A program made the translations under genes and the position numbers. Of a stretch of DNA of 64,000 nt, positions 45,875 through 57,170 are shown piece by piece (position 1 is the stretch's first letter; each line of letters opens with the position of its first letter). The DNA lies in the NCBI GenBank assembly GCA_004352715.1, contig SCFE01000051.1, positions 819,893 through 883,892 of the forward strand, given 5' to 3'. The notes below the pieces were generated by a model, which ran no database searches, was not told the origin of the DNA, and saw only the letters and a list, made by a program, of their open reading frames with translations. The DNA comes from Hofstenia miamia (lineage: Eukaryota; Xenacoelomorpha; Acoela).

Positions 45875-45880
45875 TTTATT
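45875..45880 (-). terminator. Candidate TRAF7 poly(A) signal
   Basis: TTTATT on the plus strand reads AATAAA on the minus strand, about 130 bp after the TRAF7 stop codon. Another AATAAA-type match lies further downstream near 45769, so the site used is not certain. Confidence 0.4.
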
Positions 45881-46008
45881 CTTGACGTGCAAGTTACATT
45901 TGATGCGTCAAATGTTTATATAAATTAGATTATACGTCGAGTCTTGACTGTATATAATAATTATAAAGTATGACATGAATAAAAGAAATGCTATGCTAAC
46001 CACAACTT

Positions 46009-46395
46009 TCATTGCCAGACTTTGACTGTGGAATCGACTGCACCGCTAAATATGGAACCACGGGATACAACTAGACAAGTAACGCTACCCTGATGACGCA
46101 ACAATGTTTGAGTGCAAAGCATTCGTTCTAAACTCCACACTCGGATAGTTCGGTCGTAAGAGGCACTGAGAAGTCTGGTGGCATGTCCAGGTCCTTGCAA
46201 CACATCCAAGGCATACACTGTGCCTACGTGTCCTCGAAGTGTATCCACCCACTCGAACGTTGAGGCATCCCAAACTGCAATGCAGTTTTCACGTGTACCA
46301 CCCACGATGTGCTTGGCAGTGACTGCGATACTGTATATGCTACCACCCTGTGATTGAAGAATCCGGATACACTCCAACCTCTCCAATGTATATAC
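46009..46395 (-). CDS. TRAF7: TRAF7, last exon (C-terminal WD40 repeats)
   Basis: Terminal exon. The acceptor AG is at 46397-46396, phase 0, and the stop TGA is at 46009-46011. It encodes the last three WD40 blades: [16 protein letters not shown]...[17 protein letters not shown]...IRVWS, and [21 protein letters not shown] followed by STVKVWQ. The ending STVKVW and the blade spacing match animal TRAF7, a RING-type E3 ubiquitin ligase that acts in MEKK3/JNK signalling and binds MEKK3 through its WD40 domain. The protein stops right after the last WD motif, as in the family. Confidence 0.92.
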   Translation of the reverse strand, partial: VYTLERLECIRILQSQGGSIYSIAVTAKHIVGGTRENCIAVWDASTFEWVDTLRGHVGTVYALDVLQGPGHATRLLSASYDRTIRVWSLERMLCTQTLLRHQGSVTCLVVSRGSIFSGAVDSTVKVWQ

Positions 46396-46470
46396 CTAGA
46401 CATTTTTTAAATAAATGTGGAATGACTACAAGCGTTAAGTATATAGAAAACACTAATAAAAATATGTTAC

Positions 46471-46746
46471 CTTAATCATTTGATAAGAACCACAGTAAAG
46501 ACAGTCTTCGGTGGTAGTTAATGCACGAACCCAGTGAAGCGTTGCCATGATTTCCCGCTTAAACTTAAGCGTGTGTAAGTCCCAGACTTTAATTATTTTG
46601 AGTGAACCACTGAAAAGCATTCCTCTTCCAGAGGCGAGTGTACAAACAGGGTTGTCATGGGCTGGTATTGTCTTAATAGAATTCAAACTGTCTAAGTCCC
46701 AAACCATCACAGTGCAATCTGTACTTCCAGAAAACAAACGATTTCC
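46471..46746 (-). CDS. TRAF7: TRAF7, WD40 exon
   Basis: 92 codons, phase 0 at both ends (acceptor AG 46748-46747, donor GT 46470-46469). Blades with LFSGSTDCTVMVWDLDSL, AHDNPVCTLASGRGMLFSGS and HWVRALTTTEDCLYCGSYQ. It joins the last exon as ...YQMIK|VYTLE. The intron to the last exon is only 75 bp. Confidence 0.92.
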
Positions 46747-48965
46747 CTAAATATACATTTACGTTAATGCGCATTTATTTAACTCAATGCAATCTTAGCT
46801 AAAATAATATTCTACTAAAGAAAGCTCGTTGAAGCGTGCTAATTAAACGCTGATAAATGGAACCATTGACAAAAGAGAGCATTGAGACAATCATGCTAGA
46901 TACTAATTAGAATCCGACCAGCATTACTTAAAATACATTCAGAAATAAATACACTGAAATGTTTATGTTATACTGATATGTCGATTAACACACAGCAATT
47001 CATCTAATACAGATCTCTAAAAAATTATATGAATGTTAAATTTAACTACATTACAGATCTCAAATGAATCTTAAAATATAATTTTATTCATGATTATAGA
47101 TTATAAATAGAAGCGCTGACTACTTTTTCATTTTTTTTAAAATTAACATTGTTTCGTTATTTCGCTTTTGAATCTAACTTGAACTCGTGAAAATCTCAAA
47201 AAGAAAGATTTGGAATCTATTCACTTTATGTGTCCTCACTAGAACCTTTGTCTTTCTCCAAAACGTTACAAAAATTCTTATTACAAATCTGTCTTGACCC
47301 ATGCCGTTAATCTTGCTAAGCTTCAGTCGGACGGCTTTAGGTTTCGGCATTGAGTTATACGCCTCGGCAACCTCACCTACAAATTTTCAATTCTGTAGCA
47401 AACTGCTGACCAAAAGTTGGAGTACTGCATTGTTTACGCGAAGTTCAAGTGATACGAGTCCTAGGTTTAAAAATTTTCAATTCTGTAGCAAACTGCTGAC
47501 CAAAAGTTGGAGTACTGCATTGTTTACGCGAAGTTCAAGTGATACGAGTCCTAGGTTTAAATACGAATATCCATTGTCATGATGAAAATAGATGGAACAA
47601 TTTAGTTTGTGAAAGAACAGTTATATTTACCGGCATAACAAAAGTAAACAATTATGCCTTGCCTAAAATGTAGCTATGATAAGTCACGCAGACGGCATCA
47701 GCTAGTTGCAGTTGTTGGTTAGTCTAAATGTACTAATAATTTTGTCCATTGTCATTCTAATATATCAAATTCTGCTAACTGCACTTTTTTTGCGGTTAAC
47801 ATAGTTCTTTGTTCCCTAGACTTACGGGACAAATGCAGACCCAACTCGAAGACACCTTGAATGTTTTGTGCGTTTTCATTCAGGGACGGATTAAGAGGTT
47901 GGCTGCGGTGAAGGGATGCACAAGTTATAATCTTAAAATTAGATGCTTATGGGTTTATTCAATCTCACTGTTTGGTAGTTGAAATAACTTTGTATTTCAG
48001 TTTCAGAAGTTATATTCAAGTTTGTTACAACGTTTCATTTCAACGATAAAATCAGAGAATATACATTATTAAAAACATTTTTGTATCTCACGCACTCTAA
48101 AACTGGAAATAGATTATAAAATCTTAGTTTTAGTGATTACTTTTTACATTTGACTGACAGCATGCATTTTTGATAAAGTTTACCATACAATTAATTTGAC
48201 GATACCCACCCCCGTTATCAGAGAGTTGAAAGACAATACAAGGTGGCGAAATATTAGAGAAACTCTGTGACAGAGTGTGCAATTGCAAGCCATAAACTCT
48301 GTCTTTGCCACAATTATCATAAAGTAAATATTTCTTCTGTGCTGACAGTGTGGATAATTGATTTTGTCAAAATATTATTAGTATGATTTTTATTGGGCCG
48401 GGATGCAAAATTGCACCTCCTACTTATTTTCCTTAACAATTTGTCAGGTAGCTTCTCTTAACATTTAACGTCGTTAAGTATTATGATATTACATATTGTT
48501 GGCATATTTTTTGCTGACGTCAGCATTGTTCAACATAAGGTCAACAAAATATGTCATTTCTTATAAGATCACACAGATAAAATTAATCAATACATTTTTT
48601 AAAATGTGATTCAAATTATGCTGCACAATACATTTATTTCCTAAATTGTTGCAAAAATGCATATTGGGGAATAAAATGAGCTAAACATGAAATAAAAATT
48701 TTCAGTATACAAATATGTTAGTACTACTCTTTGAAAAAATGTTCAAAGATATTGACACAATGGAAAAACAAACTTTCATGAGATGAAACTTTTCACTGAA
48801 CTTTCAGATAATCACAATTTTAATTTTTCTTAAGATATGTGCTATGCAAACATGCATGTAGATATTAACCACAACAAAAATTGTAATAATCTCAGTAATA
48901 AAGACTTTTAAATAAACAAATGTGAAACGTTTCAAAACTATAAAAACTGTCTATAAAAGACAAAC
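46747..48965 (-). other. TRAF7 intron with a 90-bp tandem duplication
   Basis: Intron between two WD40 exons. It contains the two-unit tandem repeat at 47381-47560, listed separately. Nothing else recognisable; CAGGGACGGATTAAG near 47879 looks like a hAT-type end without a partner. Confidence 0.6.
47381..47560. repeat. Two tandem 90-bp units
   Basis: 47381-47470 and 47471-47560 appear identical. Each starts AAATTTTCAATTCTGTAGCA and ends near CCTAGGTTTA. The GC content is higher than in the surrounding intron. Identical copies mean a very recent duplication or an assembly repeat. It lies in a TRAF7 intron. Confidence 0.9.
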
Positions 48966-49214
48966 CTGAACAGATAAAGCCAGAACGATGCCAGTGTGTC
49001 CATCCATAGTTTTGATGCACTTAAAATTAGTGCAGGTATCCCAGATTTTGATAGTTTTATCCGCGGCCCCACTAACCAGCCAATCGCCATGAACTGCGAG
49101 ACACCACACTGCTCCTGAATGGCCGACAAATGTCCCCTTACACTTGAAAGGCTGCAACACTCCTTCACCATAAACGCCGCCAGCAGCGTTTAAACGAGCA
49201 TTGATATTTCCTAC
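48966..49214 (-). CDS. TRAF7: TRAF7, first WD40 exon
   Basis: 83 codons, phase 0 at both ends (acceptor AG 49216-49215, donor GT 48965-48964). It starts with the end of the coiled coil (VGNINARLN), then a short linker and the first blades: [39 protein letters not shown] and [22 protein letters not shown] is a strongly TRAF7-specific junction. Confidence 0.93.
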
Positions 49215-50470
49215 CTAAAACCATGCATTTTACAGACATTGATCAAATACAAACAAAAATACAATACAGTATTAAAAAGTAAAGATCACAATAGAGTTCT
49301 GGAGATGATGCAACTATCACTGACAATGGGCACAGATGTTGTTAAAATTTGTTCAGTTTTATCACTAATAAAAATTAGTAGGGCTGCCATAAGTCAAAAT
49401 TCATAAAATAATTGTATTTTACATAGTAACTCCGAAAAATGTGATATAATTGATATAGCCATATTATACTAAGAGTTCTTACTCCAAAGTTTTTTGTTAC
49501 GTTAACAAAATAAAAATTCAGTAAAATCTATGAAAGCTATCAATATTATTCCTTTGATCAGCAAATTCATTTCGGATAAAACTAATCTCACCCAGACTTT
49601 TCACATTTTAATTTACAAAATAACGTGTCAACTCATGGTAGTACTCAATGACAGAATTTTTAGCTGCCAGATACATGATCTGAAATTTCATTATGTTACT
49701 TGCATGTTACATTTTATAGTCAATTGTGCTCAGTGTCTAAAATTAACTGATAACTTGATTGTTAAGATAAAAATGGCTATTCTAAAAAACAAAATAGGCA
49801 AGGCTATGTTTAGTGAAATTGACTGACCCTCTACACCAGGTGCTACCAAATGGGGGAATTCCTGGTTAGACAAATTTCAATATTCTGCAAGTAACTTGAA
49901 TGGTGTAAAATATGTCGTTAGTTCTTTTAAATATAATGGTGAACTAAACAACCTATTAACAAAGAAACGTCGGCTCAAGAATTACTTCCTATTCTCAAGT
50001 TCAAATCTCTTAATAAATTATATGAGGGATTTTGAATTTGCAAATCTCACTATTGCATCCTTTGGCATATTTTAATCAAATAAGAAAATGATGAGTTGGC
50101 ATCAATGGGACTCTATTTGGAGAATAGGATGAAGGTTGCTGATGATCTTCGTAAATTTATCAGGACAAATGATGACATAAGTTTTTCCTTATTCAAAATG
50201 AACAACCCAGTACTTCTAGATTTTCCATGTTAAGAAACTGACTGATGTTTACGACTTACTACAACTGTACTAAATCATATTTTTCGCTGCATTTTTAATT
50301 TTAACTTCTTAATGTTGATATAAAGTACTTAAAAACAATCTAAGCTGTTGTTTTTAGGTAAATAAAGTGAATTTTTAAGGTCAAAATTGGCATTTATCCA
50401 ATGTCACAGCACATGTTGACAAATCCGAAAAGTGTATATGTACAATATTTACAAAAAAATACATACGCAC

Positions 50471-50523
<53 letters not shown>

Positions 50524-50695
50524 TGCATCAATTGATATTTAAATTGCCAAATGGATTACTGTCAAGCCAACAAAATGCCCAATTACCAGTAATGGAATAT
50601 ACGCTATGAACGTCAATTTACATGCATTAAGTACCTATAGATAAAATACAACCTATACACGTTTGCTGTCCACGTCAATACTGAAAATTAGTTTA

Positions 50696-50732
<37 letters not shown>

Positions 50733-50935
50733 CAATGTATTTAAATGAACAGACAAATACATAACTAAACGACATGAAAAATAGAAAGAGTGAAACCTGA
50801 TGAAATAATAGCAGGCAAAGTAAAGTTAAAATGCTACAACTTACAACTAATTAAATGATTTTCTAAAAATTGTCAAACTTACTGTAAATATACTACACAA
50901 AATTATAATTAAAAAACAACAATAATAAGAAATAC
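49215..50935 (-). other. TRAF7 intron
   Basis: Contains a plus-strand open stretch at 49530-49826 and a coding-like patch near 50090-50230 (ELASMGLYLENRMKVADD) that I cannot assign, perhaps a decayed transposon. A (TAA)n array is at about 50471-50523 and a (TA)n array at about 50700-50731. Confidence 0.5.
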
Positions 50936-51122
50936 CTCGTCACTTATAAGAGCCAAGCTCCGCCTTAGATCAGCCAGCTGATCTGCGAACGATGATTGAC
51001 TCTCGTCTAACGCAGTAAGTTTGTGTTCCCAATGCCGATCGAGATCGGAAACTCTTTCACTGATGCGGGAAACGCGCGTTTGGAGATTGGATATTTCTGA
51101 ATCCCGTTCACGCTGTGATGAC
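50936..51122 (-). CDS. TRAF7: TRAF7, coiled-coil exon
   Basis: 187 bp: one base completes a split Lys codon, then 62 codons. The acceptor AG is 51124-51123 and the donor GT is 50935-50934. It encodes heptad-rich sequence (SEISNLQTRVSRISERVSDL, and further LADLRRSLALISDE), the coiled coil that lies between the TRAF-type zinc fingers and the WD40 domain and mediates homo-oligomerisation. Sequence similarity is low, but position, phase and composition fit. Confidence 0.88.
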
Positions 51123-52057
51123 CTAAAAGATATTTAATAATTAAATTGTTAGCTTTAAAATCCATAAACTTATTTTGAACAATTTAAAGTAAATTGACAA
51201 TTTTTCATTGTAATAACGCAAAATATATAACTTCTAAACAGAAAATGTGGGAAATATTTATATGATCATAATGCCACGTGCACAAATTTTTGCAAAAATG
51301 AAATTGTATAAACACTTGCTATGCACACAGCATAGTGACAGTTGCCATGTTGAATATGTGTGCACGAATGCAAACTTATGTTAGAAGTGATATAAGAAGC
51401 CATTGTATATATGAAGTCACCTTAAATTTCCATTTTTTCAAACATGTTTTGTTAGTTTTTACCGATTTTTTATATAGAAAAACACATTTATTTAAACATT
51501 TCTGTTTTCGTATACTTTTAATTACACTCATTTTCAGAAATGCTTAAAAATGTGTTTTTCTATTTGAATAAACGATAAAAACTAATAAAAAATGCTTCAT
51601 ATATAAAATGGTTTCTTATATCGCTAAGTATGTTTCATAGGAAGCTTAAGGCCACGGTTAGACTAGCGATTTGCTCAAAAGTGATCCATCACATTTTGAG
51701 TGAATCGCACGTCTAACCACCCGAGATAATTAGCGATGTGACGATCACGAAGAAATCGTGCGCGTTTGATTTCTTTGTGACCGTCACATCGCTAATTATC
51801 TAGGGTGGTTAGACGTGCAACGCTTTCAAAAGTGACAGATCACTTTTAACCAATCACCTAGTCTAACCGTGGCCTTAGCCTCCAACACAATAAACTTCTA
51901 ACAAAATTCATCATTTTAATGAGTAAACTATTCCGAAAAGTTTGAGTAATTTACAAAAAAAAATAAAAACGTTAAAAATACTAGAAACTTTGTTTAGAAT
52001 GCACAGTTCGAACTTTAAGGGTGATAAAAATGCAGGCATGAGTTGAAGAAGACTTAC
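51123..52057 (-). other. TRAF7 intron containing a long palindrome
   Basis: Holds the foldback element at 51647-51877, described separately. Otherwise AT-rich with no feature. Confidence 0.6.
51647..51877. mobile_element. Palindromic (foldback) MITE, about 230 bp
   Basis: Left TAAGGCCACGGTTAGACTAG and right CTAGTCTAACCGTGGCCTTA are exact inverse complements. Pairing continues inward with small mismatches, including CACGTCTAACCACCC against GGGTGGTTAGACGTG and GATAATTAGCGATGTGAC against GTCACATCGCTAATTATC. It ends at a loop of about 12 nt centred on 51762. Flanking TTA on both sides suits a 3-bp PIF/Harbinger-type duplication, but the class is uncertain. Confidence 0.85.
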
Positions 52058-52422
52058 TTTAATAACTGAATTGTGCGAGCATTGTTGTCTAAATATTCAC
52101 TAATTGGATGCATACGACAATCATTGGCCAAATGCTCCGTAAGTTCAGCAGCCGAACCAATGAACGGACAACTGTAAGAGAAATGTGGACAGCGAACGTG
52201 TAGACATGATGCCAAATGCTCCGCTAGATTTGACTGACGAACGACTGGACAGGCGGGATTGTTGGGGCATCGAACTTGTTCATACCCGCAGCTAGCTTCA
52301 TGCTCTTCGCGCTCAGTGAGTGATAGTGTCGTGGGACAGCCATCAGGGTCCCGTTCCCATAACGACTCGTTCGACGCATGTTTCATACAGCCATGCCGAC
52401 AATAAACTCGAAGTTCTCCAAC
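52058..52422 (-). CDS. TRAF7: TRAF7, TRAF-type zinc-finger exon
   Basis: 365 bp, phase 0 start (acceptor AG 52424-52423) and phase 2 end (donor GT 52057-52056). It begins VGELRVYCRHGC, then Cys/His pairs HEASCGYEQVRCPNNPACP, EHLASCLHVRCPHFSYSCPF and EHLANDCRMH, typical of the two TRAF-type zinc fingers of TRAF7. RVYCRHGC follows directly on the RING domain in this family, so the RING exons must lie upstream on the minus strand. I could not find them in 52423-64000. Confidence 0.93.
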
Positions 52423-54396
52423 CTAAAAAATATGTTGACAAACGCTTAGAAATTTAAAAATATACACAGTGCTAAGAAATCCTAAAATTTGAAAATAGTA
52501 ATATGATTTTTGCAAAGTAAAGAAATAGACAACATCTTCATATTACTGTTTAACTATGCACACAACGTAATCAGTGTTTTCAAAATGGAGAATTTACAAA
52601 TTGATTGTTGACAACGTCTATACCCAAAATCTTAGTAAAAAAATATGTTATGGTATCCTGAATTGTTCTGAATGAAGGTAAATATTTAAAACCATTCTAG
52701 CTTTTAAATATGACAAATATATCACAATTTTCTCACAGGATAGGTTACCCAAAAATTTAGTTAAAACGTTAGTTAGGCAATGTGATCCTTAGCCGCTATC
52801 ACTTAACCACGAACTCTTAAATTAATAAGGATCACAACGTACCTCAACTAACTAATGGCGTTTTACCATTTACAGAAAACACTAAATCAAATCAAGATGC
52901 AAAAGTTTGTCATGTTGTAGAACATCACAAAAATAGTTTCAGACTTTAGTATTAAAAACACACAAAAGAGATGAAAATCGCATGCAAACTTGAAGGCTTT
53001 CCTCCGCTATTTCTAATGAGGAAATCATAGCTCGTCTAAATTTAAGTAGATCAAACGATAAACTCCATTATATTAATCTTTTGTAGAAAAAACAAATGCT
53101 TTTTATAATAGACATGGTTTGCAAGAAGCAATGAAATACTACTAAAATGGTTTTAGACAATAAATTTTGCAAAAACAAAAATGCATCATTAAGCAATGTA
53201 AGTTTAACTGCTTGTTGAACAGAGTATATTTAAAGTTTTTAGTAATGAATTTTAGTAATGAATTTCTTTCTTATGCGGTTGCTTCCGCTTGATAATAATG
53301 ATTTGGATATGGTTGATCCTACAATCATAATATGACAAGGCGTTGATATTTTACTGGTTCCATACAATTATTGATGTATAAAACAGATACAGATATGTGC
53401 GAACACTTTTAATTGTACATCAAATCAACCTAATTTAAGCCATTACATTCTATATAGAAATGCACAAAAATTTGGGAAACCATACACCGAGGGGGCCGAT
53501 TCAGTAACTTCTTTAATTTCAAAACTACTAAAGATAAAGTAATGAGCCTTGACACAATGAAAAATGCACATTTAAACTACATTTTGCCAATTTTCAATAA
53601 AATATAGTAATTTGTTTCGACTTTATATACATATGAAGTTGTGACGTCATCATTTTTGAATAAAAAAGGTGAAAAAGAACTTAAAGTTAATTGAGTAATA
53701 AAATTGAAGAGACAGTTTATTTAACTCATATTACTTCTAATTACTGTCAAAGACTTACTTTAACAGGAAAAGAATAAAACTGCGCTTAAAGTCAACGAAT
53801 ATCACGTAATCAAGTCATTTTGAATAAGTTTTTTCAGATCCTTTGGCACAGGTCTCGCTCAAAAAATTTCTTTTTCAACTTTATCTTGTTCCCAGATAGT
53901 TTTTAGGAACAGCCTGAAAAATTAGCCATAAACAATTTTACAAGCAACGATATAGACAAAAAACAACTTGGAGGCCGTTTTCAAAATGCAAATTCAAGAA
54001 TTGCCGAAGTTAAATAATTGAATAAAGCATAACATGTATTAGTAATGTTAAAATTATTTTCAAATCTACATTATAAATACGCATCACAAAATGTTAAAAT
54101 TTAATTCAAAATTTGAATTTGTCGCTTAAGACAAATAAGTACGAATGTATTCGAATTAACAAGAAAGGGGTCCTGCGCATTTCACAAGGTTAAAGCCCGA
54201 TTTTGAAAGAAACAAGTGTATGTAATTATTTTCTCTCAAAATACAGACGTTGTTTACAATTTTGTGTTTATAAGTTTACAAAAAATTTCAGTTCATCTGA
54301 CATTTGACAACTTAATCAATTTTGTTTGAACGACTGAAATTATAAATTTGAGAAGATACTAATTGTCTCATTTGCGGTAATTAAAAGCCACTGCGC
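52423..54396 (-). other. TRAF7 intron or 5' region, no exon found
   Basis: AT-rich. I looked for a RING-type C-x2-C...C-x-H pattern on the minus strand and saw none. Two overlapping short direct repeats near 53240-53262 (TTTTAGTAATGAA) are the only structure noted. Confidence 0.45.
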
Positions 54397-54400
54397 TTAA

Positions 54401-55688
54401 GGGGGTACCCCCACAGAAAATTTACCAAAATGCTATAAATTGTAAAAAAAATTTTATTTATTAAATTTAGTCAAAATATACTTCTTTAAACATATCCAAA
54501 ATAATTTTTCAGAAAATACATCCAAATTTCATGTAAAATATATATATATATATATATATTTGGCTAATATTCAAAAATGCACTTTAACTGTGTTTTTCTC
54601 CACTTTTCGTTTTCTTGCATTTTGCATATTTTTGGCAAAAAAAATCTTCAAGAAGGAAAGATAATTTTAACAGAGTATTGACTGGAAGAGAAGATCTAGT
54701 CTAGAACTTTGAACGTCTCTTGATTGATGTAGAGATTTCTTAACTTATGGATCTGAAGGAAATTTTCAGGAAACTTCAACTTCAACCGCACGAAGAAGGT
54801 GGTTACTATTCCCCCGCGGAAGGATCACACTATGAAATTTTGTCACAAAAAGGAAAAATTAGAAATGAGTGGTCGACCATTTATTACATGCTTACAGCAG
54901 AGAGCCCCATAAACTTTCTAAATGTCAATTCTTCAGACATAGTTCATGTATATCACAATGGTCTACCATTTAAGTATATCTTAGTTAATCTTGATGGTGA
55001 AATAGAATATCATATACTTGGTCCGGATATAATGAAGGGACATAAATTTAAAATGCTTGTACCAGGTGGTTATTGGAAAGCTGGGTTTTTAGAATATAAT
55101 TTTAGTTATGAGTACTCACTAATATCAGAATTTGTTCTACCCGGTTGGAACCGTGAAGATATGGAAATTATTACAGAAAAACTTATTTCTGACAGATTTT
55201 CCGATAAACCAAATTTTCAGCGACTTTTGCAATATCAAATTTGGCATGTATATAGTACACCCATTGGTCTATGCAACTACAGAAAAATTTTTTATGTTAT
55301 GTCTTTAATATTTTAGAAAATTGGAATTTTAGAAAATTGGTTTACGTATATTTAATGAGCTGAGTACTAATTAAAAATGCAAATTTATGCACACTACTAC
55401 TTATCATTTCGTAAATTGTACAAAATCTCTCTGTGGTTGCATAGAGCCCCTAATTAGCTTCAATATGATATATGGTTTGCCTATATAAATGATTCACATC
55501 ACCTGAAAAAATTTGCCACAAAGTATATTATTTTATTTCGTTTTTATTATGTTCCCATGGCAACAAATTTCCGATTCCTCCGACATTTTGTTTTTTCAAC
55601 GTTAGAACCTTCGGTTGTTACATGCATACCATTATTTTTTAACATAACCTCAAATCTGAGAAAATTGATTTTCTGTGGGGGCACCCCC
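54401..55688 (+). mobile_element. TTAA-flanked inverted-repeat element carrying a cupin gene
   Basis: 1,288 bp. The termini are GGGGGTACCCCCACAGAAAA at the left and the reverse complement GGGGGTGCCCCCACAGAAAA at the right, one mismatch in the first 21 bases. They are flanked by TTAA at 54397-54400 and 55689-55692. TTAA targets are used by piggyBac and Kolobok transposases. No transposase is present; the only gene inside is the DUF985-type cupin. The last 120 bp recur at 57041-57160 with a single mismatch and again end at TTAA. The right end therefore belongs to a multicopy mobile family. Confidence 0.85.
54747..55316 (+). CDS. DUF985 (cupin_5) family protein
   Basis: 189 residues from a true ATG in a good context (CTTATGG) to TAG, no introns. 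It is recognised from the family order: N-terminal LQLQPHEEGGYYS (10-22), central NEWSTIYYMLTAES (41-54), SSDIVHVYHNGLP (62-74, the cupin metal-side strand with a His-x-x-His arrangement), HILGPDIMKGHKF (88-100), VPGGYWKAGFL (104-114) and VLPGWNREDMEI (131-142). These are single-domain beta-barrel proteins common in bacteria, fungi and some animals, with no settled function. The C-terminal 40 residues exceed the usual domain. Its position inside an inverted-repeat element suggests mobile cargo. If TRAF7 continues upstream it is also nested in a TRAF7 intron on the opposite strand. Confidence 0.88.
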   Translation: MDLKEIFRKLQLQPHEEGGYYSPAEGSHYEILSQKGKIRNEWSTIYYMLTAESPINFLNVNSSDIVHVYHNGLPFKYILVNLDGEIEYHILGPDIMKGHKFKMLVPGGYWKAGFLEYNFSYEYSLISEFVLPGWNREDMEIITEKLISDRFSDKPNFQRLLQYQIWHVYSTPIGLCNYRKIFYVMSLIF

Positions 55689-55692
55689 TTAA

Positions 55693-56271
55693 GTAATTCT
55701 ATCTCTGATTTACAAAATTTATTGATTACAATGATTGCGGTACTAGAAAACAATCGAAATTGCGGGAAAGGGTGAAAGATTCTTATTGTAATTCTAGTCC
55801 TACTCTACATTTTCACCTTTCAAATTCTAGAATTGCAAAAATTCGTGCACCATTTTAAAAAATAAGAAATTTGTGGGAAAGGATTTATCAATTCCAACAC
55901 GCTTAAACTCGGCTTTATGTTGCTATATAGACTAGATTTTAATTTATTCATAAAGTTTTAAATTTATTATTTAGTTTATATTAATGAACGCCATTTAAAT
56001 ATATATTTTCTTCATTAAATTTCGATAGACTACGATCACTCTCAATAATGCCTACTTAATAATGTTGATATATGTATAATTTAGCCTATTAAGACCCGAG
56101 AATATGCCGCAATATTCCCTAAAATTGAAAAATAGGTAAATGAGAAGAAGATATTATTGACGATATGATATTGAACAGCAGTTGGATGTTAACACATAGG
56201 AATAGACCAATTTGAGTTTGATATATAAGAATTATATATAGATGCAGCATAGATGTATGTAACCAAGCAAG
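55693..56271. other. Spacer
   Basis: AT-rich; no feature recognised. Confidence 0.4.
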
Positions 56272-56803
56272 CAGTGGCGAATTCAGAAGTTTTTTTAGAG
56301 GGGCTCAATGCAAGATAAAATCCTATGTGCATAATTTGGTACTGATTAAAAAGTATTGAATTTTAAAATTTTAAAATTCAAAACTAGGCATTGTTTTTAA
56401 CCCAAAGTAGTAATATTCATAGTTAGCAATTGTGTGAAATTGTATCATATTTTTCAACAAAATAAGATTATTTTTAGAAAAAAAGTATTTTTGTGTAATA
56501 TTTTTCACGAAAAGATGCACTAAATTGAATATATTATGTACTTCACATTATAGGGTTTCATTGTCCACTACAAATGAGAATTTTTTAGTGAATTTTAATG
56601 ATATAAGATTAAGTAAAGTACGAAATATTCTCATAAAATTATGAATGTATGCCCATTCTTCAAATCATTGAATTTGAATACAAAAATTTGATGCACTCTA
56701 TTGGGTACAAAAGCATCTGGTTTGTAATATGTTGCACCACTTTAAAGAAATATTCTAAGAATATTTTAGAGGGCCCCTCGGTCCCCCTCTGTATCCGCCA
56801 CTG
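56272..56803. mobile_element. hAT-type MITE, 532 bp, exact 8-bp target duplication
   Basis: The ends CAGTGGCGAATTCAG and (reverse complement of the right end) CAGTGGCGGATACAG are flanked by identical CAAGCAAG at 56264-56271 and 56804-56811. No coding capacity. The CAGTGGCG terminus also resembles the nested element at about 32702-33033. Confidence 0.92.
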
Positions 56804-57040
56804 CAAGCAAGCGTTAATTTTTAAGGATCCGGTAAAATTTGGATAAGTTAAGAAGAAATCCGGTCCGGTTAATCCTGTTAAGGTAGGTTGGGACGCACAG
56901 CACCAGGATTTACACATTGTAAATGTAAACAACAGCAAAAAAAGCATACCTTAAAAGAAGTGGAACAATTTTGTTTGGAGCCCATGAATGATAAGACTTT
57001 TTCCACAACTGCTTGATGCTTTCAACCTATTAATATATAN
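56804..57040 (-). other. Spacer with a weak exon-like segment
   Basis: On the minus strand, 57026-56951 is open (VESIKQLWKKSYHSWAP then NKIVPLLL) and is bounded by AG and GT. I do not recognise it. The N at 57040 follows directly. Confidence 0.2.
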
Positions 57041-57160
57041 TTCCGATTCCTCCGACATTTTGTTTTTTCAACGTTAGAACCTTCGGTTGTTACATGCATA
57101 CCATTATTTTTTAACATAACCTCAAATCTGAGAAAATTGATTTTCTGTGGGGGTACCCCC
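57041..57160 (+). mobile_element. Right end of a second TTAA-flanked element
   Basis: 120 bp, identical to 55569-55688 except for one base in the terminal palindrome (here GGGGGTACCCCC). It is followed by TTAA at 57161-57164. It begins right at the single N at 57040, so the left part of this copy is missing from the assembly. Confidence 0.85.
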
Positions 57161-57170
57161 TTAAGTCACA

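Noticed and set aside
47300-47580. Hammerhead ribozyme or tRNA-derived SINE in the tandem 90-bp units
   Set aside because: No CUGANGA core and no convincing A or B box; only a CGAAAC-like string is present.
55547-55775. Short frames on both strands near the right end of the TTAA element
   Set aside because: They run through the terminal inverted repeat and the 120-bp end that recurs at 57041, so they are unlikely to be coding.
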